DNA of 16,484 bases from DASWVC01 sp036401335. Lineage in GTDB: Bacteria; Verrucomicrobiota; Verrucomicrobiia; Chthoniobacterales; JAFAMB01. The notes beneath the pieces were generated by a model that did no database searches, was not told the DNA's origin, and worked only from the letters and a program-made list of their open reading frames with translations. Of this stretch, positions 6,266 through 13,778 are shown one piece after another. Location: the NCBI GenBank assembly GCA_036401335.1, contig DASWVC010000404.1, positions 1-16,484 on the forward strand. The letters run 5' to 3'. How positions within the stretch are numbered: the stretch's first letter is position 1; each line of letters begins with the position of its first letter. The translations under genes and the position numbers were made by a program.

Positions 6266-8389
6266 CTAACGCCCCTCAGTACTCCTGACTTCGAGCTCGT
6301 CGCTGGTAACCAGCCCTTCTTCGCAGACAAACGCCACCCCCCCTTCCGTCAGAGGAGAATCAACGTCCTGAAAACGAAACACTTGTTCATCGTTTACCCA
6401 TCCGATCAGGCCGGCGTCCGTGACCTCTAATCCAATCTTGCAGGGACGCTCCCACTGCCACTCAAAGGGGTGCTCTGCCAGCACTTTCGTGGTGTCGAAC
6501 GATCGCGTCAGTTGCAGCCGTTGGCCAGGGCCGACCATGAGGGCATAGTAACGCCGAAGACCTTGGACGCGAGCGGCCAAGCCAAAAGATTTCGCGAGCA
6601 CCGGGGTAATCGTGGCCTGCACGACGTAATCTTTCCAGTCCCGGCCGCCTTGGATGAACAAGCCCGTCCCCTGTCCTTGAGAAAGGTGAAAGGCAGCGGG
6701 CCACCGCGTCCCCATGTGGTCGCAGGCGTTGATCCAGGCACGACGCCACATGCTGCCGTCGTTCATCGCCGGCCGCCGGAAGGTGGTGCTCGGGGCACCC
6801 TTCCAATCGACGTAATCGAGGTACAACGTGCCTTCCGCGCACGACCCGGAAGTCAGCTCGAAACCAAACCGGGCGATCGGCGCACCGTCAAGTTCGTCGA
6901 TGAGCCACTCGGTCTCGTTGCTCTCGCCGGGATGGATTGTCAAAATCGGCCCGGAGCGGCGGGTTAACTGATCCTGGCCATCGTAGAAAGCGACAAACGG
7001 CGAGACTTGGACGGCCCGCGAGTTGGCCGGATCAGCTTCCAACCTTGTTCTGACCAACTGACCGGGAAACAGGGCCGGAGAAGCCATCAGGGCGTAATGG
7101 CTGTGGCCTTTGGCGTCAAGCGGAATGAACGTCGGCGTGGAAACACGCGCAGCGTTGCCTTTCGCCAAATGATGAAACTCCCAGGCGAGGCTGCGACGGC
7201 CGTGCTTGCTGTGGCCCGGCACGTTGCGCAGCGTGCCCGCACTAGAATTGCCGGCAGCGGTTTCCGGCTCGAAGCCCTGAAGGGCGCCTGGCAGGTCGAA
7301 GTGGAACCGTGCCCCCTGCTTCGGAACCTGGATCGCCTCAACTGTTTTCAGCCCACCGGCCACTCGGCAAATTTCGTAGGTCTCGCGCACGGCATCGGTG
7401 ATGCAGCGCCCGCCATCTGCGGTCGAAAGGTAAAGCCGATCCGCCGCCGGGGAGCGAAAGTCCGGGCCGTCGTCGATCCCGGCCAAGCCGTTCTTGATGC
7501 CCATGAGGCAACCGACGTTGCCCGAATTGCAATCGGTATCCCAACCGGAAGTGTTGGCAATCATCAGGGCCCGGTGAAAGCTGTTTTCCGAGTACAGCAG
7601 GCTCAGGATGATGATCGCGTGGTTGGGGATGACGTGACAATTTCCGCCGAACTTATCGTACCCGTAAACCTTTTCGATCCGCTCCCGGGTCAGCCGCCAG
7701 TCGCCGTCTTTGGCGCTCCAATCGCGGAGGTCGTTAACCAGGCGGTTGATCAGGGCTCCGGACGGAACGTGGGAAAGGCCGGTTTCGAGAAGCTGATCGA
7801 TCCGTCCTTCAACAAAGGCCTGGGCTTCCATGGCCGCAAGAAGTTGGGCTGCGTAAACGGCTTCACCGTCGTGGCTGACCGCGCCGGCTTTTCCCGCTAG
7901 CTCCGCAGCGAGCGCCGGGTCCCCCGGGGCGACCAGGGCCCAACCGTCGATGAAAATCTGCGCGCCAATCTGTTCGGCAACCACCTTGCCGTTCATCGCG
8001 ATCGAACCGCTTTGCGGCGCCGGCACCCCGGACTTGAGGCGCAGGAACGCGGTGTGCTCGGTCGAGTTGCCAAAACCGCCCCACCACAGAATGCTCCGGT
8101 TCTCGACGATGTAGTTCAGCCAGGTGCGGCCAATTTGCTCGGCGCTGATCGAACGTTGAAACCCGTGGTCGGCCAGCGCGCGGACAAAGGTAAACGTCCC
8201 CGACAGATCGTCGTCGGCGACAACCAACGGCACCTTGAGCCGCTCGTGCACGTAGTACCAGATGTCGCCCAGTTCGGCCTGGATCTTTTGGTGAGTCCAC
8301 CCTTCGAAGGGCCGCCCCAGGTACACGCCGATGATTTTGCCGAGAACACCCGCGTACACGCGTTCAACGTAATCCTGTGAATCTACCAT
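6266..8389 (-). CDS. ADP-ribosylglycohydrolase (DraG-fold) family protein with C-terminal laminin-G/DUF1080-like domains
   Basis: The N-terminal ~390 residues have the DraG/ADP-ribosylglycohydrolase fold. GVLGKIIGVYLGRPFEGW (14-31) is the family's opening helix. ADDDLSGTF (58-66) holds the first metal-ligand acidic cluster, and GWDTDCNSGNVGCLMG (282-297) holds the second, with Asp284, Asp286 and Asn288. A binuclear Mg site is expected. Residues ~440-590 and ~590-707 look like beta-sandwich modules; the last (GLFIQGGRDWKDYVVQATI... YYALMVG...) resembles laminin-G/DUF1080 glycan-associated domains. No signal peptide is visible, so it is probably cytoplasmic. It is the last gene of a sugar ABC operon, 17 bases after the MalG-like permease. 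That context suggests it cleaves a ribosyl or other N-/O-glycoside taken up by the transporter, not a regulatory ADP-ribose on protein; this is inference. The 707-residue form starts at ATG 8389. A longer frame to 8521 would overlap the permease and has no family support. No clear Shine-Dalgarno is seen. Confidence 0.85.
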   Translation of the reverse strand: MVDSQDYVERVYAGVLGKIIGVYLGRPFEGWTHQKIQAELGDIWYYVHERLKVPLVVADDDLSGTFTFVRALADHGFQRSISAEQIGRTWLNYIVENRSILWWGGFGNSTEHTAFLRLKSGVPAPQSGSIAMNGKVVAEQIGAQIFIDGWALVAPGDPALAAELAGKAGAVSHDGEAVYAAQLLAAMEAQAFVEGRIDQLLETGLSHVPSGALINRLVNDLRDWSAKDGDWRLTRERIEKVYGYDKFGGNCHVIPNHAIIILSLLYSENSFHRALMIANTSGWDTDCNSGNVGCLMGIKNGLAGIDDGPDFRSPAADRLYLSTADGGRCITDAVRETYEICRVAGGLKTVEAIQVPKQGARFHFDLPGALQGFEPETAAGNSSAGTLRNVPGHSKHGRRSLAWEFHHLAKGNAARVSTPTFIPLDAKGHSHYALMASPALFPGQLVRTRLEADPANSRAVQVSPFVAFYDGQDQLTRRSGPILTIHPGESNETEWLIDELDGAPIARFGFELTSGSCAEGTLYLDYVDWKGAPSTTFRRPAMNDGSMWRRAWINACDHMGTRWPAAFHLSQGQGTGLFIQGGRDWKDYVVQATITPVLAKSFGLAARVQGLRRYYALMVGPGQRLQLTRSFDTTKVLAEHPFEWQWERPCKIGLEVTDAGLIGWVNDEQVFRFQDVDSPLTEGGVAFVCEEGLVTSDELEVRSTEGR

Positions 8390-8406
8390 AATTAGACAAC
8401 CGACGG

Positions 8407-9159
8407 TTAGCCTTTGACACTGCCGGCCACGAGGCCTTCGACAAAGAAGCGTTGTAAAATAAGAAAGATAATGATGATGGGTCCCGCCAGAAGGACGGAG
8501 TTGGCCATCATCAGGCTCCATTGGGTGCCGAACCTCCCTTGGAACGAATAGAATTCGACGATGAGCGCAACCGTCAGAACACCGGGAGTCACCAGCGGGA
8601 GCGCCACCTGCAGAAAGATCTGAAACCCGGAGGCGCCGTCGATCTGCGCCGCTTCCTCCAGCTCAAGCGGGATGGCCAGGAAGTAGGACCTCAGCAGAAA
8701 GACGGAAAAAGGCGTGTAAATGGCCGTGTAGATCAGGGCCAGGACGGCTTCGTTGCCGAGCAACCCCAGGCGAACCAGGAGCCCGTACAAGGGAAAAATC
8801 AAGAGCGTGATTGGCACCGTTGTTGCTGCCAGAAAATAACCGCTCACCAACGGCCAGCTCCGCACTTTACGCCGGGCCAGCGCATAGGCGGTAAGGCAGG
8901 TTGTCGAACAAGTAAAGCACACGGTCAGGCACACGATCCGCAGGCTGAGGAAAATGGAACGGCCCAGATGCGCCTGGTCCCATGCCTTCGAAAAGTTATC
9001 CAGGGCAAGGTGATCGGGCAACGCGAGGGGATTCGTCTGCACGGCAATATCCGATTTCACGCTGTTGAGCAGCATGGGCGCGATCGGAAAAAGCGTGACT
9101 AACGCCATCAGGATCAGAAGACCCGCCAGGGCCGTTACCTCAAGCCTTCGCCTTTGCAT
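8407..9159 (-). CDS. Carbohydrate ABC transporter permease, MalG type, with internal deletion
   Basis: This is an inner-membrane subunit of a CUT1-family sugar importer. Hydrophobic segments lie at ~9-30, 68-95, 105-130, 136-160, 187-200 and 220-238. The EAA loop that contacts the ATPase is EEAAQIDGASGFQIFLQVALPL (168-189). The C-terminus VEGLVAGSVKG is typical (residues 240-250). The protein has 250 residues, against about 270-280 in the family. The shortfall is concentrated in one place: after TPGVLTVALI (191-200) the family continues through a membrane segment with a conserved Trp-Asn and about 25 residues before FQGRFGTQWS. Here only VEFYS stands between. The frame is kept, so the product is made but may not work. 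Its ATG overlaps the MalF-type stop codon by one base (TGATG), showing translational coupling. Confidence 0.85.
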   Translation of the reverse strand: MQRRRLEVTALAGLLILMALVTLFPIAPMLLNSVKSDIAVQTNPLALPDHLALDNFSKAWDQAHLGRSIFLSLRIVCLTVCFTCSTTCLTAYALARRKVRSWPLVSGYFLAATTVPITLLIFPLYGLLVRLGLLGNEAVLALIYTAIYTPFSVFLLRSYFLAIPLELEEAAQIDGASGFQIFLQVALPLVTPGVLTVALIVEFYSFQGRFGTQWSLMMANSVLLAGPIIIIFLILQRFFVEGLVAGSVKG

Positions 9160-10091
9160 CAGCGTTCAAACCCTTTCTTTTGCAGCCATAAATAAAAGGA
9201 AATTGCGAACATGCCTAACAGGCCCGCAAAGGCCGAAACCGCCGCGGCTTTACCGAACTCAAAGCGCTCAAACCCGTACCGGAAGGCAAGCGTCGAAAGC
9301 ACCTCACTGGAACCGGCCGGGCCGCCATCGGTCAGAACGTACACGTAATCAAACACCAGGAATGACCAGACAAACGTCATAATCAGCATGAACAGGATGG
9401 TCGGCTTGATCAGGGGTATCTGGATGTGAATCCATTGCTGCCAGAAACCGGCTCCTTCCACCTGCGCGGCCTCGAGCAGGGACCGGTCAATCTGCCGGAA
9501 TGCGGCGAAAAAGATAACGGTGAGAAAACCCCACCAGGCCCACAGGTTTACCAGGGCAATGCCATAGAGGGAAAAGGCGGTGGCGATGAGGGGATCAGGA
9601 ATGTTAAAGCCATGTTTGTTCAACCAACCGAACAAGCCGGTTTCAGGGTTGAAAATCATTCCCTGCCAGACACGGGCCTGAACCACCGTCGGCAGAATGT
9701 ACGGCACGAGAAAAAGCGTCTGGAGAAAGCCCAGCCTCCGGACGCGCAGCAGCGCGGCGGCCACCCACAGGGCAAGGGCAATCGGGACCGTAAGGAAGAT
9801 CACGGTCCACTTTGCGTTGTTGATGGCTGCTTCCCAGAAGGCTGAGGAGGCGAACAGTTCCTGAAAGTTTGCGGCACCAACCCATTGTGGGCTCTCCAAA
9901 CCGTTCCACGATGTCAGTGACATCCAGAGCGTCGCAACAACGGGAAACAGCAGAAACAGACTGTTGATGAGGAGGGACGGCGCGACGTAAAGCCAGCCGG
10001 AAAGGTCCCGCGCTTTCCGGCGCGAAACCGGCCGGGCATTGCCCTGGACCGGCTCAGGACGCGCTTCGCTCGCAACGGGCCGCGGAGGCAT
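9159..10091 (-). CDS. Carbohydrate ABC transporter permease, MalF/UgpA type
   Basis: This is the inner-membrane partner of the MalG-type subunit. The product has 310 residues. A polar N-terminal tail (1-32) precedes membrane segments at about 33-62, 94-117, 122-142, 172-197, 229-251 and 284-304. The EAA loop is LLEAAQVEGAGFWQQWIHIQIPL (205-227), with Gly213 and Pro226 in the usual places. Length and segments are normal for UgpA/MalF-like proteins and no lesion is seen. I chose ATG 10091 because AAGGA lies 5 bases upstream and the codon follows the binding-protein stop after a single base. A GTG at 10106 would overlap that gene by 14 bases. The permease ATPase is not in the window; CUT1 systems often share an MsmX-like ATPase encoded elsewhere. 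Confidence 0.9.
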   Translation of the reverse strand: MPPRPVASEARPEPVQGNARPVSRRKARDLSGWLYVAPSLLINSLFLLFPVVATLWMSLTSWNGLESPQWVGAANFQELFASSAFWEAAINNAKWTVIFLTVPIALALWVAAALLRVRRLGFLQTLFLVPYILPTVVQARVWQGMIFNPETGLFGWLNKHGFNIPDPLIATAFSLYGIALVNLWAWWGFLTVIFFAAFRQIDRSLLEAAQVEGAGFWQQWIHIQIPLIKPTILFMLIMTFVWSFLVFDYVYVLTDGGPAGSSEVLSTLAFRYGFERFEFGKAAAVSAFAGLLGMFAISFYLWLQKKGFER

Positions 10092-10092
10092 C

Positions 10093-11011
10093 TTAGTCCT
10101 TCCCACCCGGGGCGGTCACGGGAGGCAAACGCCCATCTTTAACGTCTTGTTGGAACTGATCGTTCATCTGTTTGAGGTAATCTTCGACGCTGAGTTGGCC
10201 CGCCCACACTTTTTCAATCGCGTTGATCATCACCTGCTCAGTCCGATCCGGCCAAAACGTCCAGGTGGTATACCCAATCTGACCGTTTTTGATGCAGGTG
10301 AGGACTTCAGCGTTCTGTTTGACCAGGCGCCCGTCTAACTTGGCGCTCGTCCACGAACACGGGAGCGTTCCACGGCAGCTTGCCGGTAAGCGCCTGGTAA
10401 ACGTTTTCGGCTCCAGCATAATGGTTAAGCACGGCGGTAATGAACCATTCATTGGTCCCTTTCCGGTTTGCGTTGCCGGCTGCCAGCGGCGTGATCCCTT
10501 TTGCCTTTGCCTCGTCAACGATACGCTGGAACTCCTGCGCGTTCTTGGGTGCGGCCCACCCGTTCTTATCGAACAGGGTCTTGTTGTAGTACAAGAACAT
10601 GCTCTCGTACTCGTCCGGAAGGCCGTAGAGTTTTCCCTCGATCCGATTCAGGTTTAACGTGCTGGCGATGAACTTTTTGTCCCAGCCGTATTTGGCGGCG
10701 TAGGTATCCAGAGGGATCACAAGGCCGTTCTTACTGTACTGAACCAGGTAAGACGGTCCTTCGGTGAAGACGATGTCGGGGCCTTTGCCGGCCGACAAAG
10801 CGAGTTTAAGCTCGCGATCGTACTGCTGGATCAGGCTGGCTTTAACCTTGTAATCGCTTTGCGAACCATTGAACGCGTCAACGACGGTCTTGTTGAAATC
10901 AGCAAACTGTTGCTGGTTAAAATCGGTGATCCAAAAGGTGAGTTCTTTTGGTTCGGCAAAAGCGTTCACGGCGAGGGTGAGCGATAGAAAGGCAAACTAG
11001 CATCGTTTCAT
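10093..11011 (-). pseudogene. Extracellular sugar-binding protein of the ABC importer, disrupted (nonsense codon plus deletion/frameshift)
   Basis: This was the periplasmic solute-binding lipoprotein-like subunit (SBP_bac_1 group) that delivers sugar to the permeases. From ATG 11011 the frame reads MKRC, TAG (10999-10997), then FAFLSLTLAVNAFA. That is a normal signal peptide broken by an amber codon at position 5. The mature N-terminal lobe follows (KELTFWITDFNQQQ, AGKGPDIVFTEGP, LYGLPDEYESMFLYYNKTLFDKNGW). It ends near 10350 at LPWNAPVFVDE, and that frame then runs into a stop at 10307. The C-terminal part (IGYTTWTFWPDRTEQVMINAIEKVWAGQLSVEDYLKQM) is in another frame and ends at 10093. Together the parts give about 300 residues, against ~410-440 usual, so some 110-130 residues are missing at the junction as well as the frame. 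A GTG at 10969 could start translation without the signal peptide. Function is very unlikely. Confidence 0.85.
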
Positions 11012-11053
11012 GGCGGGTGGCGTTGGGGTTACGGGGTGATCGAGAAAAAGGGA

Positions 11054-12013
11054 TCAGGCAGACTGACGTACGACCAATTCGAAGCGTGCTTCTTCACAGC
11101 GCCCGGAACCCTCCACGGCGCCCTGCAAACGCTCCAAGATCATTTCGACCGCACGGCCGCCGAGTCTTTGCTGAAACTGACTGACCGTGGTTAGCGGCGG
11201 CGAAACAAGTCGGGCAATGGGAACGTCATCAAAACCGACCACCGCCACGTCGTCGGGGACCTTACGGCCGGCGTCCCGCACGGCCAGGAGGACGCCGCTG
11301 GCCATGATATCATTTCCGGCGAAAACGGCACTGGGCGGTTTGGCGCGCCGCAAGAGACGACGCATCGATTCATAGCCTTGCGCTTCGGAAAATTCTTTGC
11401 CTGAAACGATGTCCGGAGGAATGCCTCTGGTTTCAAGGGCCTGGCAATACCCTTGCACCCGGGCCAGTTGCGGTCCGGCGTTGCCGGCGACCATGGCGAT
11501 TTTGCGATGCCCTTTCCCAAGCAAGTAGTCGGTGACGGCTCGAGCGCCCGCGACATTGTCAACGAACAGGTTGTCGAGCGGCCATGGACCGGTTGCTTGC
11601 GGGCGAGCCTCGATCCGGACGATGGCAACATTACGCTCAAAGAGCGGCCGGAACTCACGGGCGGTAAGGTGAAAGAAAATCCCGACAATGCCATCCACGC
11701 GGCCCTCGAGAAGGCGATCGAGGCATTTGCGTTCTTTGGCGCGAACCCCGTCGGTGTTATAGATCAACAAATCATACCCGTGCGCCTCAGCGTGGTTCTG
11801 TGCGCCCCGTTCGAGGGCTGGGTAAAACGGATTGGTAATGTCAGGGACGATGCAGGCAATCGTCTTGGTCTTTTGCGTGCGTAAGGTCTGAGCCGCCCGG
11901 TTGGGAATGTACTTTAGCGCCTGGGCGGCGCGCAGGACCGCTTCCTGGGTTGAAGCCGGGATGGAACCGTGCGGAGCCCCACTGAGGACGAGCGAAACGG
12001 TGGCTTGCGACAC
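11054..12013 (-). CDS. LacI-family transcriptional regulator of the sugar operon, start codon unclear
   Basis: A DNA-binding repressor with a periplasmic-binding-protein-like sensor domain. From GTG 12013 the frame gives 319 residues, but this begins inside the helix-turn-helix (VSQATVSLVLSG). The in-frame codons upstream to 12049 encode RPTQKHIAKRAN, the missing first half of the motif, so the true protein should begin near 12055. There the codon is TTA, not a start, with AGGG eight bases before it. No ATG, GTG or TTG lies between it and the in-frame TAA at 12115-12113. The hinge YIPNRAAQTLRTQK and the effector domain (IACIVPDITNPFY, PSAVFAGNDIMASGVL, DDVAVVGFDDVPIARLVSPPLTTV) look intact. 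It is the first gene of the operon, 42 bases before the binding-protein gene, so local autoregulated control is expected. Start loss, a rare start codon or a sequencing error are all possible. Confidence 0.8.
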   Translation of the reverse strand: MSQATVSLVLSGAPHGSIPASTQEAVLRAAQALKYIPNRAAQTLRTQKTKTIACIVPDITNPFYPALERGAQNHAEAHGYDLLIYNTDGVRAKERKCLDRLLEGRVDGIVGIFFHLTAREFRPLFERNVAIVRIEARPQATGPWPLDNLFVDNVAGARAVTDYLLGKGHRKIAMVAGNAGPQLARVQGYCQALETRGIPPDIVSGKEFSEAQGYESMRRLLRRAKPPSAVFAGNDIMASGVLLAVRDAGRKVPDDVAVVGFDDVPIARLVSPPLTTVSQFQQRLGGRAVEMILERLQGAVEGSGRCEEARFELVVRQSA

Positions 12014-12095
12014 GTTTGCCCGCTTCGCAATGTGCTTCTGAGTCGGCCGGGGTAAGGGGTTCGCCCTGGGATCGAGGTTGGAACGGGGGGTGATA

Positions 12096-12116
12096 CGAAT
12101 TACTAATTCGAATTAG
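12096..12116. promoter_or_regulatory. Probable LacI-family operator of the sugar operon (overlapping palindromes)
   Basis: CTAATTCGAATTAG at 12103-12116 is a perfect 14-base palindrome with the central CG typical of LacI-family sites. It overlaps a second perfect inverted repeat, CGAATTACTAATTCG, at 12096-12110. They lie upstream of the first LacI gene and inside the spacer of a sigma70-like promoter, the position expected for repression. Confidence 0.65.
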
Positions 12117-12127
12117 CTGGCCGTCAA
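12099..12127 (-). promoter_or_regulatory. Probable sigma70-type promoter of the sugar operon
   Basis: On the minus strand TTGACG (12127-12122) is a 5/6 match to the -35 box. AGTAAT (12104-12099) is a 4/6 match to the -10 box, 17 bases away. Transcription would start near 12091 and run through the LacI, binding-protein, permease and hydrolase genes. The palindromic operator fills the spacer. Confidence 0.5.
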
Positions 12128-12271
12128 ACAGATTTTTTGGGGGAAAGTGTCCGTTCTTTTCAGCCGCGTGATCATCTGGCCGGGAGGCGGCACTGATCCG
12201 AACCCACCACGGTAACGCAGGTCCGATGCGTGCGCGGAGTAAGCAGTCCCTCGCATCTCGGAAGGCGCGCC

Positions 12272-12311
12272 GGCGGCGAAGGGAGGCGCCGCCCTACCGG
12301 GCTGCCGCCCG
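12272..12311. other. Tandem GC-rich hairpins after the second LacI gene
   Basis: GGCGGCG (12272-12278) pairs with CGCCGCC (12287-12293) over an 8-base loop. CGGGC (12298-12302) pairs with GCCCG (12307-12311) over TGCC. They lie 36-75 bases beyond the LacI stop at 12347. They may end or stabilise its transcript, but no T run follows on the minus strand. The GCGCCGCCCTACCGG sequence looks like a dispersed intergenic repeat. The rest of 12128-12346 shows nothing I can name. Confidence 0.35.
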
Positions 12312-12346
12312 ATCCCGTGGCCGAAGAAAATGAAGCATGAACCAAG

Positions 12347-13351
12347 TCAATCCGTTGAGGTCCCAATGGTGATCTCCGGCCGAAGCAAAATCGTGCGATG
12401 CTCTTCCACGATGATGTTCTTCAATCTTTCAAGGAGCAACTGCGCGGCAATCGTACCAAAATTGTAGGCCGGTTGAATGGCCATGGTGATCGTCGGCCGG
12501 ATGAGGTCCATGGCATCAATCCTGTCGAAACACGCCAGGATGAAGTCTTGCGGCACGTCCATGCCCCGTTTCCGCAGGGTCCGGAGAAAACCGATGGCAA
12601 TGGCATTGTTGGCGGCCAGGACCGCCGTGGGGGGTTGGCTTGCGCGTAGAAACCGATCCAGGGCCGGCTCGGCGATGTTACCGGTAAAATTTTCGCCCAT
12701 GTAAACGAGGTTTTGGTCAAACCTGATGCTGTTCTGTTCCAAAGCCGCCTTGTATCCGGTAAGCCGGTCTCGCGCTGTCGAGATTCTGGAAGGGCCACCG
12801 ATGAAGGCAATCCGCCGGTGTCTTTTTGAGATGAACAACTGAACCAAGGCGATCGCACCATTGATGTTATCGCCTCCGACGTAATCACCAGAATACCCCT
12901 TCGGCTTACGGTCAATGAGAACAAAAGGCGTCCGGTGATCGGTCAACAATCGCAGGTGTCGCCTTGCCTTGTCGCCGGACGGAATCCACAGAAATCCGTC
13001 GACCCGAAGGGACAACAATGACCGGAAATATTCAGCCTCTTTGTTGGAATCGTCATCGTGGTTGCAGATGATCAAAGTGTAATTGTTGGCACGGGCGGTA
13101 TCTTCGGCTCCCCGGGCTACACTGGTGTAGAACGGGTTCACGATATCCGGCATCACCAAGGCCAGGATGTGAGCGCCTCGCTTGGAAACAATGCTCCCGG
13201 CCAGCCGGTTCGGAAGGTAATTGAGCCTCTTAACTGCTTGTTCCACGCGAACCCTGGTCCCCTCCTTGACCGGAGCAGAGCGGTTAAGCACCCGTGAGAC
13301 CGTCATCGGCGAAACGGCGGCAAGCCGCGCGACGTCGTGGATGTTTGCCAT
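12347..13351 (-). CDS. LacI-family transcriptional regulator (second)
   Basis: This is a complete 334-residue repressor of normal family length. The helix-turn-helix is at the N-terminus: ANIHDVARLAAVSPMTVSRVLN (2-23). A hinge region follows (YLPNRLAGSIVSKR), then a two-lobed effector domain with IVNPFYTSVARGAEDTA, RRIAFIGGPSRISTARDRLTGYKAAL, PTAVLAANNAIAIGFLRTLR and a C-terminal TITMAIQPAYNFGTIAAQLLLERL. The effector is probably a sugar or sugar-like ligand but cannot be named. I chose ATG 13351 because the helix-turn-helix then starts at the usual distance; a TTG at 13384 would add 11 residues unlike the family. No Shine-Dalgarno is seen. The gene is divergent from the SsuC-type permease and its hydantoinase. 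Operators at 13516 and 13779 suggest that it controls itself and that module. Its stop is about 290 bases from the first LacI coding region, and it need not share the sugar operon's control. Confidence 0.88.
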   Translation of the reverse strand: MANIHDVARLAAVSPMTVSRVLNRSAPVKEGTRVRVEQAVKRLNYLPNRLAGSIVSKRGAHILALVMPDIVNPFYTSVARGAEDTARANNYTLIICNHDDDSNKEAEYFRSLLSLRVDGFLWIPSGDKARRHLRLLTDHRTPFVLIDRKPKGYSGDYVGGDNINGAIALVQLFISKRHRRIAFIGGPSRISTARDRLTGYKAALEQNSIRFDQNLVYMGENFTGNIAEPALDRFLRASQPPTAVLAANNAIAIGFLRTLRKRGMDVPQDFILACFDRIDAMDLIRPTITMAIQPAYNFGTIAAQLLLERLKNIIVEEHRTILLRPEITIGTSTD

Positions 13352-13515
13352 CGTTGTCAACAATGTGGCACGTGCCTTGTTCAAACGGCAACATGGTTCT
13401 GCCAGGCAGTTCGAGGGCAGCAGGCCACCGGGCGCGGCGAAGCGGAAGGGTTTGGTCAGGCTGCAGAACCCAATCCGGTGTCTTCCCCGAAGCTGGCGAC
13501 AGGACGCTTACTTTC

Positions 13516-13529
13516 TGATAGCGTTATCA
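13516..13529. promoter_or_regulatory. LacI-type operator, site 1
   Basis: TGATAGCGTTATCA has arms TGATA/TATCA and a central CG, matching the general LacI-family pattern TGnTAnCGnTAnCA. It lies 165 bases upstream of the divergent LacI start and overlaps a possible minus-strand -10 box, as expected for autoregulation. Confidence 0.6.
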
Positions 13530-13778
13530 TAAATTGGTCGGACCGTGCAAAGGAGTCGACCAATCCCGGGAAACCGCTGGCGGCTGGGAAAGCAGAAAGA
13601 AGGCACCCGGCGAACCCAACCGCTGACAGCCGGTCAACTGTCGAAATTCAGCCTTCAAGGCCCTAGAAATTTCAAGAATTGTCGATTCCTTGCCATTTGC
13701 CCTGCCCGGGACCGACGCCGAACGCACGTTCCTGCTCCAACGCTTACCCTGGCACAGTCGATGCTGATCTATTTGGCA

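Noticed and set aside
7007..7900. A 297-codon plus-strand open frame opposite the hydrolase gene
   Set aside because: It lies wholly antisense to a gene with clear family motifs, has no recognisable domain, and its length is explained by the high GC of the region.
8390..8521. N-terminal extension of the hydrolase upstream of ATG 8389
   Set aside because: The added 44 residues are unlike the family and overlap the permease coding region. The conserved fold begins right after the ATG at 8389.
10997..10999. TAG in the binding-protein signal peptide read as a recoded amino acid
   Set aside because: No recoding machinery or downstream structure is seen, the codon sits in a hydrophobic leader where no special residue is expected, and the gene has a second lesion.
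13405..13425. GTTCGAG considered as a tRNA T-loop
   Set aside because: No acceptor, D or anticodon stems can be drawn around it.
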